From NCBI GenBank assembly GCA_963631415.1, contig CAVGQS010000026.1, forward strand, positions 1 through 20,207: DNA of 20,207 bases. Reading direction: 5' to 3'. Under the pieces are notes generated by a model. That model ran no database searches and had not been told where the DNA came from. It saw nothing but the letters and a program-made list of their open reading frames with translations. Shown in pieces: positions 13,740-20,207 of the stretch. A program made the translations under genes and the position numbers. This DNA is from UBA6382 sp963631415 (GTDB lineage Bacteria > Bacteroidota > Bacteroidia > Bacteroidales > Bacteroidaceae). Numbering within the stretch: the stretch's first letter is position 1; every line of letters starts with the position of its first letter.

Positions 13740-14525
13740 ATGGGTAAGATTATTGCAATAGCCAATCAGAAAGGCGGCGTGGGCAAGACCACTACCGCGA
13801 TTAACTTGGCGGCCTCTTTGGCGACGCTCGAAAAGACAGTTCTGCTCGTAGATTCTGACCCCCAGGCCAACTCATCGTCGGGCCTAGGCATCGAGGTGGG
13901 CAACGTGGACTGCACTGTCTACAACTGCCTCATCAGCGGCGCTGATCCCCACGAGGCCATCTACACTACCGACGTGCCCAACCTCGACATCATCTCGAGC
14001 CACGTGAACCTTGCCGGTGCGGAGCGCGAGCTGTTTGCCATCAAGGAGGGGCGCGAACTGGTGATGCGCAAGATGCTCGAGCCGCTGAGGCCTGAGTATG
14101 ACTACATCATCATAGACTGCAGCCCGTCGCTGGGCGCCGTAACGGTCAACGCCGTCACGGCTGCCGACTCGGTGATTATCCCTGTGCAGTGCGAGTATTT
14201 CGCCCTGGAGGGCATCGCCCAGCTGCTCAACACCATCAAGCTCGTGAAGCGCAAGCTCAACCCGTCGCTGCAGATTGAGGGATTCCTGCTCACCATGTAC
14301 GACGGCCGCCTGAAGCTCGCCAACCAGATCTACAACGAGGTGGTGAAGCACTTCGAAGACCTCGTGTTCAAGACAGTAGTGCAGCGCAACGTGAAGCTGA
14401 GCGAGGCTCCGTCGCACGGTCTGGCAGCCATACAGTATGACGCCGATTCCAAGGGCGCCCGCAGCTACCTGGCGCTCGCCAAGGAGATACTCAACAAAAA
14501 CAAGCAGCCCAAGGCCGCCCAGTAG
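13740..14525 (+). CDS. parA: chromosome-partitioning ATPase ParA (Soj)
   Basis: A Walker-type ATPase that binds DNA non-specifically and, with ParB-parS, moves replication origins apart. The 261-aa protein has the deviant Walker A KGGVGKTT (11-18), with both signature lysines. It also has VLLVDSDPQANSSSGLG and Walker B YIIIDCSPSLG. The C-terminal VQRNVKLSEAPSHG block is typical of chromosomal Soj. There is no N-terminal helix-turn-helix extension, so it is the chromosomal rather than the plasmid type Ia form. I chose the ATG at 13740, where the conserved MGKIIAIANQKGG begins. parB follows after 58 bp. Confidence 0.98.
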   Translation: MGKIIAIANQKGGVGKTTTAINLAASLATLEKTVLLVDSDPQANSSSGLGIEVGNVDCTVYNCLISGADPHEAIYTTDVPNLDIISSHVNLAGAERELFAIKEGRELVMRKMLEPLRPEYDYIIIDCSPSLGAVTVNAVTAADSVIIPVQCEYFALEGIAQLLNTIKLVKRKLNPSLQIEGFLLTMYDGRLKLANQIYNEVVKHFEDLVFKTVVQRNVKLSEAPSHGLAAIQYDADSKGARSYLALAKEILNKNKQPKAAQ

Positions 14526-14583
14526 TGGCAGCCCCCTGCACGGCTCACACACCCACACAACCGAAAAGCACACATAGAGAGAT

Positions 14584-15483
14584 ATGCCCCACAAGAAGTT
14601 TCCTGACAGAAAGCGCTCTGCGCTCGGCCGCGGTCTTGACGACCTGATATCCAACGAGGAACCCAATCCCCAGGGCTCGTCGTCTATCAACGAGATAGAA
14701 ATCGACAAAATTGTGGCCAACCCCAACCAGCCGCGCCGGGAGATGGATCCCGAAGCGCTGAGCGAGCTGGCTGACTCCATAAGGCAGATAGGCATAGTGC
14801 AGCCCATCACGCTGCGCCAGATGGACGACGGCACCTATCAGATAATAGCCGGCGAGCGCCGTTGGCGCGCCAGCCAGCTGGCGGGCCTCACCGCCGTGCC
14901 TGCCTATGTGCGCAAAGCCGACGACGAGAGCGTGGCCCTCATGGCGCTGGTGGAGAACATACAGCGCGAGGACCTCAACGCCATAGAGATAGCCCTGGCC
15001 TACAGCAACATGCAGCAGGTGATGAAACTCACCCAAGAGGCAGTGGCAGAGAAGGTGGGCAAGAAGCGCACCACCGTGGCCAACTACCTCAGACTGCTCA
15101 AGCTGCCCGCCCCGGTGCAGCTGGCGCTGCGCAACAAGCAGATTGACCAGGGGCACGCCCGCGCCATACTCAGCGTGCAGAGCCCCGCGCAGCAGGTGAA
15201 GCTGTTCAACGAGATACAGAAGAACGGTTACTCCGTGCGCAAGGTGGAGGAGATGGCCCGCGAAATCAATGAGGGAGCCACGGCGAGCCAGGCGTCGCGC
15301 AAGGCGCAACACACCGCCTCTCCGCTGCCCGGCGACCTGACCGAACTGAAGCAGCAGCTCTCAGAAGCCCTCGGCGTCAAGGTCGGCGCCAAGTACAACA
15401 ACGGCAAGGGCAGCGTGACGCTGTCGTTTGCCACCCCAGAGGAGATGGACGCGCTGGTTGACCAACTCCGCAAACTGATTTGA
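14584..15483 (+). CDS. parB: chromosome-partitioning protein ParB (Spo0J)
   Basis: A CTP-dependent DNA clamp that loads at parS, spreads and recruits SMC. The 299-aa protein begins with a basic segment and LGRGLDDL (14-21), the ParA-stimulating type of N-terminus. The CTP-binding motifs are GERRWRA (90-96) and ENIQRED (124-130). A helix-turn-helix region (about 151-171, with KKRTTVANYLRLLKLP) recognises parS, and a C-terminal dimerisation domain ends in LVDQLRKLI. The last codon and stop overlap the TTG that may start the next gene. No perfect parS lies in the window; the best is the 14/16 match at 6024-6039. Confidence 0.98.
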   Translation: MPHKKFPDRKRSALGRGLDDLISNEEPNPQGSSSINEIEIDKIVANPNQPRREMDPEALSELADSIRQIGIVQPITLRQMDDGTYQIIAGERRWRASQLAGLTAVPAYVRKADDESVALMALVENIQREDLNAIEIALAYSNMQQVMKLTQEAVAEKVGKKRTTVANYLRLLKLPAPVQLALRNKQIDQGHARAILSVQSPAQQVKLFNEIQKNGYSVRKVEEMAREINEGATASQASRKAQHTASPLPGDLTELKQQLSEALGVKVGAKYNNGKGSVTLSFATPEEMDALVDQLRKLI

Positions 15484-16226
15484 AAAACAATGCCCGCCTG
15501 CAAGTGAGACTACGGAGATTCATACTGGCGATTATGGCTGCTGCCGTCATTGCTGCCGATGCGGGCGCATACGGCGTGCCCGACGACAGGGCGGCTGGCG
15601 AAGACTCCACCATGGTGACGCTCTATGCCGCGGCAGACTCGCTGGCGCAGTCAAACGTCGCCAGCGCTGACTCCGTTGTTGCTGCCAAGAAGCGCCGCCA
15701 CAAACTGCGCAAGGACGGCACAGTCTTCGTGCCCAGTCCCAAGCGGGCGCTGTGGCTGTCGCTGGTGTTGCCTGGCGCCGGACAGATATACAACCGCAAA
15801 TACTGGAAACTGCCTATTATATATGGTGGATTTCTGGGCTGCACATACGCGCTGCTCTGGAACCAGCAGATGTACGACGACTACTCGCAGGCCTACCTGG
15901 ACATCATGGATGACGACCCCAACACGCACTCCTACACCAACATGCTGCCCATGAACTACGACATCACGGGGCGCGAGGAGCAGTTCAAGAAGGTGTTCAA
16001 GCACAAGCGCGACTACTACCGCAAGTACCGCGACCTGAGCATTTTCGCCTTCTTCGGCGTCTATCTCATCTCGGTTGTCGACGCCTATGTCGACGCCCAG
16101 CTGTCCACGTTCGACATCAGCAAGGACCTCAGCGTGTCGGTTGAGCCGGCGTCGATAGAGCAGCACAACGCCATAGGCGCAGGCAGCGGCAAGGCCCTCG
16201 GCGTGCAGTGCAGCATTAAGTTCTGA
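15480..16226 (+). CDS. DUF5683-type membrane protein
   Basis: Function unknown. The start is uncertain: a TTG at 15480 overlaps the parB stop (248 aa), and an in-frame GTG at 15504 gives 240 aa with a clean N-terminus, RLRRFILAIMAAAVIAADAG, that looks like a signal peptide. No in-frame ATG occurs before 15534. A basic patch, KKRRHKLRKDG, precedes the conserved core SLVLPGAGQIYNRKYWKLPI (about residues 94-113) and a membrane span. A second hydrophobic segment (IFAFFGVYLISVVDAYVDA) lies near 190-208. The PGAGQIYNRKYWK motif and the second span fit DUF5683 proteins, which in Bacteroidales commonly sit between parB and an mltD-type gene. Translational coupling to parB is likely. Confidence 0.85.
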   Translation: MKNNARLQVRLRRFILAIMAAAVIAADAGAYGVPDDRAAGEDSTMVTLYAAADSLAQSNVASADSVVAAKKRRHKLRKDGTVFVPSPKRALWLSLVLPGAGQIYNRKYWKLPIIYGGFLGCTYALLWNQQMYDDYSQAYLDIMDDDPNTHSYTNMLPMNYDITGREEQFKKVFKHKRDYYRKYRDLSIFAFFGVYLISVVDAYVDAQLSTFDISKDLSVSVEPASIEQHNAIGAGSGKALGVQCSIKF

Positions 16227-16293
16227 GCCCGCGCCACGCAGCGCGAGGCTGCCGCAGAGACAAACAAGGAAAAGATATTACAACAACAGAAGA

Positions 16294-17670
16294 ATGAAAC
16301 ACAAAATCAGACATATTCTATTGGTGTCGGGACTGATGATGGCAAGTCTGCCAGCCCTGGCGCAGATTGAGGACTACGACATCGACGAGAGCGACATGCC
16401 CTACGGCCTTCAGGACGAGGCGCAGGAGGACGAGTCTAACAGCTATATCGACAAGAACTACCTCAGCCCCCTCGACGACGATGTGGAGCTCGACGACAAG
16501 AACCCCTTCTTCCCCGACGAATATTTCATCGAACGACTCAAGGCCATTCCCGGCCCCGATGAGTTCCATGTCTACAACAACGTGGTCAGAAAATACATCG
16601 ACCGCTACACCACCCGCATGCGCAGTTCGGTGGCGAGCATGATAGGACGCTACAACCTCTACGCCAACATGTTCGACGATGTGCTCTACAGACACGACGT
16701 GCCTGAGGCGCTCAACTACCTGCCCGTTATTGAGTCTGCTGTCAATCCCCGTGCGCGCAGCCATGCCGGGGCGAGCGGGCTGTGGCAGTTCATGCCGAGC
16801 ACTGGCAAGATGTACGGTCTCGACATCAACAGCTGGGTCGACGAGCGCAACGACCCCTACCAGTCCACGGAGGCGGCAGCCAAGTATCTGCGCAATCTCT
16901 ACGACACCTACGGCAACTGGAGCCTCGTGCTGGCGGCCTACAACTGCGGCTCCGGCAACGTGAACCGCGCCATTGCGCGCGCCGGCGGCTCCCACGACTA
17001 CTGGACCATCTATCCCTACCTGCCGGGCGAAACGCGCGGCTATGTGCCTGCGTTCATTGCCGCGCTGTATGTCATGAACAACTACAGCCAGCACAACATC
17101 AAGCCGCGCACCGCCGTCAAGCCCGTAGTGCTCGACACCGCCGTGGTGCACTACGACATGACGATGGACCAGGTGGCCAGCGCCTGCGGCATCAGCGCCG
17201 ACGAGGTGAAGGGCTTCAACCCGCAGTACCGCACCTCGTTCATTCCCGGCGGCCGCCGCCGCTGCACCATAGCCCTGCCCGACGAGCTGTGTGTTAAGTT
17301 CGCCGCTGTCGAAGACTCCATCTACCGCAGCTCGGCTACCGCAGCCGCCACCGCCGACAGCACCGCCGCCGCCATGGTCGACGCCGCTGCCACCGACTAC
17401 ACCGAGGTGCAGCCGCAGGAGCCTACCTATACCAAGAAGAGCACCGTCAGCCAGCGCAAGTCGTCCGACAAGCGCAGCAACCGCGACCGCGACCGCCGCT
17501 CCAAGCGCGACCGCCGCTCCGACAGCGGGCAGAAGTCCATCACCATACGCCAGGGCGACAACCTCGGAGCCATTGCCGCGCGCAACGGCACCACCGTGGA
17601 GAAACTCCGCAAACTCAACAACCTCAAGGGCGACAGAATCCGTGCTGGCAACAAACTGAGAGTAAAGTAA
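16294..17670 (+). CDS. mltD: LysM lytic transglycosylase (MltD-like)
   Basis: Cleaves peptidoglycan glycan strands to 1,6-anhydro products in the periplasm. The 458-aa protein has a signal peptide (cleavage likely after ALAQ, about residue 24) and an acidic segment (26-75). The SLT domain (about 130-265) has catalytic Glu147 in LPVIESAVNPRARSHAGASG, then LWQFMPSTGK and LAAYNCGSGNVNRAI. A weak LysM-like repeat (about 287-330) follows, then an Ala/Thr-rich and very basic Arg/Ser/Asp linker (about 380-413) and a C-terminal LysM (416-458). No lipobox Cys is seen, so it is probably not a lipoprotein as E. coli MltD is; the symbol marks family resemblance. It lies 67 bp after the DUF5683 gene and 24 bp before rel. 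Confidence 0.94.
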   Translation: MKHKIRHILLVSGLMMASLPALAQIEDYDIDESDMPYGLQDEAQEDESNSYIDKNYLSPLDDDVELDDKNPFFPDEYFIERLKAIPGPDEFHVYNNVVRKYIDRYTTRMRSSVASMIGRYNLYANMFDDVLYRHDVPEALNYLPVIESAVNPRARSHAGASGLWQFMPSTGKMYGLDINSWVDERNDPYQSTEAAAKYLRNLYDTYGNWSLVLAAYNCGSGNVNRAIARAGGSHDYWTIYPYLPGETRGYVPAFIAALYVMNNYSQHNIKPRTAVKPVVLDTAVVHYDMTMDQVASACGISADEVKGFNPQYRTSFIPGGRRRCTIALPDELCVKFAAVEDSIYRSSATAAATADSTAAAMVDAAATDYTEVQPQEPTYTKKSTVSQRKSSDKRSNRDRDRRSKRDRRSDSGQKSITIRQGDNLGAIAARNGTTVEKLRKLNNLKGDRIRAGNKLRVK

Positions 17671-17694
17671 GGCCTGAAATCTATACTACCACAC

Positions 17695-19971
17695 ATGACA
17701 GACGACAGGACCATCGAAGAGAGAGAGGAACAACAGATATACGCTGCGTTCCGCCACTTGCTGGACACCTATCTTGCGTCAAACCACCGCAAGAAGGTGG
17801 ACATCATCACGCGCGCCTTCAACTTCGCCAAGCAGGCTCACAAGGGTGTGCGCCGCCGCTCAGGCGAACCTTACATTCTGCACCCCATTGCCGTGGCGCA
17901 GATTGTGAGCGGCGAGATGGGACTGGGCTCTACGTCCATCTGTGCGGCGCTGCTCCACGACGTGGTGGAGGACACCGAATATACCTTTGAAGACATCAAG
18001 AACCTCTTTGGCGAAAAGATAGCCAGCATCGTGGAAGGACTCACCAAGATTTCGGGCGGCATCTTCGGCGACAGGGCGTCGCTCCAGGCAGAGACGTTCA
18101 AGAAACTGCTGCTCACCATGAGCGAGGATATCCGAGTGATACTCATCAAGATATCTGACCGCCTCCACAACATGCGCACGCTCTCGTCCATGCTGCCCGG
18201 CAAGCAGTACAAGATAGCCGGCGAAACCCTCTATATCTACGCGCCCATCGCCGACCGCCTCGGACTCAACAAGATAAAGAACGAGCTCGAAGACCTCAGC
18301 TTCAAGTACGAGCACCCCGAGGAGTACACCGCCATACAGGAAAAGCTCGCCGCCACCAAGGCCGAGCGCGACACCGTGTTCAAGGAATTCACCGTGCCCA
18401 TCAGGGAGGCGCTCAACGGACTGGGGCTCGACTACGACATCACGGCGCGCATCAAGACTCCTTACTCCATCTGGAAGAAGATGCAGAACAAGCACGTCAC
18501 CTTTGAGGAAATCTTCGACATACTGGCCACGCGCATTGTCTTCAAGCCCAAGCCCGACGAGGACGAGGTCAACACGTGCTTCAACATCTACGTGGCACTG
18601 ACACGCATCTACAAGATACACCCCGACCGCACACGCGACTGGGTCAACCACCCCAAGGCCAACGGCTACCAGGCGCTCCACATGACGCTCATGGACGCCG
18701 CCGGCAACTGGATAGAGGTGCAGATACGCTCTGAGCGCATGCAGGAGATTGCCGAAAACGGCTTGGCCGCCCATTGGAAGTACAAGAACAGCGCCAATGG
18801 CGCCTCTACCACTGCCGACGACAAGATGGACGGCTGGATCCACACCATCAAGGAAATCCTCGAGGACCCCCAGCCCGACACCATCGACCTGCTCGACACC
18901 ATCAAGCTCAACCTCTACGCTTCGGAGATAATAGTCTTCACCCCCAAGGGCGAAATCAAGACGCTGCCCACCGGAGCCACCGCCCTCGACTTCGCCTTCT
19001 CCATCCACTCTTTTCTGGGCACCCACTGCATTGGCGCCAAGGTCAACCACAATCTGGTGCCCGCCACCACCCAGCTCAATTCGGGCGACCAGGTGGAGAT
19101 TCTCACGGCGCGCACCCAGCAGGTTCGCCACGAGTGGCTCAACTACGCGGTGACCGCCAAGGCCAAGAGCAAGATACAGGCCTGTCTGCGCAAGATGGAC
19201 CGCGTGCAGGAGGCCGACGGCGAGCGCAAGATTCGCCAGTTCCTGCTCGACAACGGCATTGAGTTCAACAGCACCGTACTTGAGCGACTGCGTGTCTTCC
19301 ACCAGCGCGCCAACTTGTCGCGCCTGCTGCTCGACGTGGCAGACGGCACCGTGGCGCTCGGCGACGACGACATAGCCTTCATCCACGGCCACAACAAGAC
19401 CAACCGCCTGTCGTGGCGCAAGCTCCTGCCCTTTGTGGGAAACAAGGACAAGAATTCGCTTGCCGGCAACGAGGCCATCAAGAGCTACACCGACTCGCAG
19501 GAGTTCGTGGGCTCCATCGACAAGAAGAAAGTGTTCTCCATCGACGAGGTCAACATCGACAAGTGCGTCATAGCCCCCTGCTGCCGCCCCATCCCCGACG
19601 ACGACGCCCTGGGCTATGTGGACAATGCTGCCGGCACCTTCACCATCCACAAGCGCGAGTGCGAAGAGGCCACACGCCTCAAGACGCAGTTCGGCAACAA
19701 CATCGTGGCGGTGAGGTGGAACATGCAGCGCGGCCACCGCTTCGAGACCTGCATCCGCGTGGAGGGCGTCGACAAGGCAGGCACCCTGTTCCACATCGCC
19801 GAGTCGCTCTTCAAGAAACGCGGCCTCAACGTCAAGCGTCTCAATATAGAGACCGACAAGGGACTGTTCAGCGCCGAGGTCACCGTCTTGGTGCACGACA
19901 CAGCCGAGGTCAACGACATCTGCCGCGACCTCATGACCATCGACTCCATCCTCAAGGCCGTCAGAGTCTAA
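17695..19971 (+). CDS. rel: bifunctional (p)ppGpp synthetase/hydrolase (RelA/SpoT family)
   Basis: Makes and degrades the stringent-response alarmone. The 758-aa length is normal for a long RSH enzyme. The HD hydrolase domain has RRSGEPYILHP (53-63), the HDxxED motif in LLHDVVEDT (86-94) and SDRLHNMRTL (154-163), so hydrolase activity should be intact. The synthetase domain (about 230-370) has RIKTPYSIWKKM and HPKANGYQALHMTL. A TGS domain follows (about 405-465), then a conserved-cysteine region (DKCVIAPCCRPIPDDDALGY) and a C-terminal ACT domain (last 75 or so residues). It closes the parAB-DUF5683-mltD run. The terminator comes about 140 bp after the stop. Bacteroidales often carry more than one RSH gene, so the relA or spoT name is not fixed. 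Confidence 0.97.
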   Translation: MTDDRTIEEREEQQIYAAFRHLLDTYLASNHRKKVDIITRAFNFAKQAHKGVRRRSGEPYILHPIAVAQIVSGEMGLGSTSICAALLHDVVEDTEYTFEDIKNLFGEKIASIVEGLTKISGGIFGDRASLQAETFKKLLLTMSEDIRVILIKISDRLHNMRTLSSMLPGKQYKIAGETLYIYAPIADRLGLNKIKNELEDLSFKYEHPEEYTAIQEKLAATKAERDTVFKEFTVPIREALNGLGLDYDITARIKTPYSIWKKMQNKHVTFEEIFDILATRIVFKPKPDEDEVNTCFNIYVALTRIYKIHPDRTRDWVNHPKANGYQALHMTLMDAAGNWIEVQIRSERMQEIAENGLAAHWKYKNSANGASTTADDKMDGWIHTIKEILEDPQPDTIDLLDTIKLNLYASEIIVFTPKGEIKTLPTGATALDFAFSIHSFLGTHCIGAKVNHNLVPATTQLNSGDQVEILTARTQQVRHEWLNYAVTAKAKSKIQACLRKMDRVQEADGERKIRQFLLDNGIEFNSTVLERLRVFHQRANLSRLLLDVADGTVALGDDDIAFIHGHNKTNRLSWRKLLPFVGNKDKNSLAGNEAIKSYTDSQEFVGSIDKKKVFSIDEVNIDKCVIAPCCRPIPDDDALGYVDNAAGTFTIHKRECEEATRLKTQFGNNIVAVRWNMQRGHRFETCIRVEGVDKAGTLFHIAESLFKKRGLNVKRLNIETDKGLFSAEVTVLVHDTAEVNDICRDLMTIDSILKAVRV

Positions 19972-20110
19972 GGCAGTCAACTCAATCATAGCATAGAGGG
20001 CAACGCTCGCACAAAAAAAATTATTGCTGTCCGCTAAAACTCAAGCGAACAACCTATTGTTGTAAACAATTGTTGTCAGCTACCCCCTCCGGAACTACAA
20101 TACTCTTACC
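19972..20110 (+). other. long 3' untranslated stretch after rel
   Basis: About 140 bp with no reading frame. It holds an A-run (20013-20021) and a small hairpin, ATTGTT (20056-20061) with AACAAT (20065-20070) and loop GTA. It may be only the trailer of the rel transcript; a small RNA is possible but I see no consensus promoter for one. Confidence 0.4.
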
Positions 20111-20151
20111 AAATCCGCTACCCCAACCACTGGGGCTGCGGATTTTTTTTT
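20111..20151 (+). terminator. terminator after rel
   Basis: AAATCCGC (20111-20118) pairs with GCGGATTT (20138-20145), with an inner CCCC/GGGG stem (20121-20124, 20132-20135), and runs into nine T (20143-20151). A strong rho-independent terminator. Confidence 0.93.
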
Positions 20152-20207
20152 GTCCAGCAATCTCCAATCTGCCAAATATCCAAAAAAGCGGTCATAAAAC
20201 AACAAGA
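20152..20207. other. end of window, no feature seen
   Basis: The last 56 bases are A+T-rich and hold no reading frame, promoter box or repeat that I can support. Confidence 0.5.

Noticed and set aside
13981..14020. Second parS-like site inside parA
   Set aside because: The CACGTG core is present but the flanks match poorly, about 10 of 16 bases overall.
17860..19989. Long minus-strand open frame opposite rel
   Set aside because: A shadow of the conserved rel gene in a G+C-rich region. It has no promoter box and no recognisable domain.

Overview
The window reads as a piece of a Bacteroidota chromosome, most likely order Bacteroidales. Three observations support this. Promoter-like sites before most transcription units carry the phylum's TAnnTTTG -7 box; the best is upstream of tRNA-Gln (TTTG, 19 bp, TAATTTTG). 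Ribosomal protein S16 has the long Ala/Glu/Lys-rich tail seen in this phylum. The gene order rsfS-ftsH-cdsA, surE-lpxB and parA-parB-DUF5683-mltD-rel is a familiar Bacteroidales neighbourhood. The genus cannot be named from this alone. Most genes are G+C-rich (about 60-65% in hand-counted lines); the left end is poorer.

Left end (1-1951), accessory in character: a 20-bp tandem repeat at the window edge, a small orphan reading frame with its own promoter-like site and terminator, five tandem copies of a 32-bp unit, and an AAA+ ATPase of the DUF4143 type whose promoter-like site sits in the last repeat copy. Its G+C is lower (about 48% in sampled lines).

Left-centre (1976-6040), all on the minus strand: frr, rsgA, nfeD, floA and rpsP. 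These serve ribosome recycling, 30S maturation, flotillin-type membrane microdomains and the small ribosomal subunit. frr and rpsP end at recognisable hairpin terminators.

Middle (6075-11504): a secreted endonuclease/exonuclease/phosphatase-family protein diverges from frr. Then comes a 380-bp gene-free stretch with an unusual imperfect palindrome, a minus-strand tRNA-Gln(CUG), and the plus-strand run rsfS-ftsH-cdsA, which covers ribosome silencing, membrane proteolysis and CDP-diacylglycerol synthesis. A bidirectional terminator separates cdsA from the converging lpxB.

Right (11555-20207): surE-lpxB on the minus strand diverges from parA-parB-DUF5683-mltD-rel on the plus strand. The latter run links chromosome partitioning, a membrane protein of unknown role, a LysM lytic transglycosylase and a bifunctional (p)ppGpp enzyme. 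It closes with a strong terminator.

I see no CRISPR array, prophage, insertion sequence or clear new multi-gene defence system. The most interesting unexplained signals are non-coding: the 32-bp minisatellite before the ATPase, a perfect 25-bp duplication directly before the rsgA start codon, a near-consensus parS-like site across the frr start, and the palindromic region beside tRNA-Gln.
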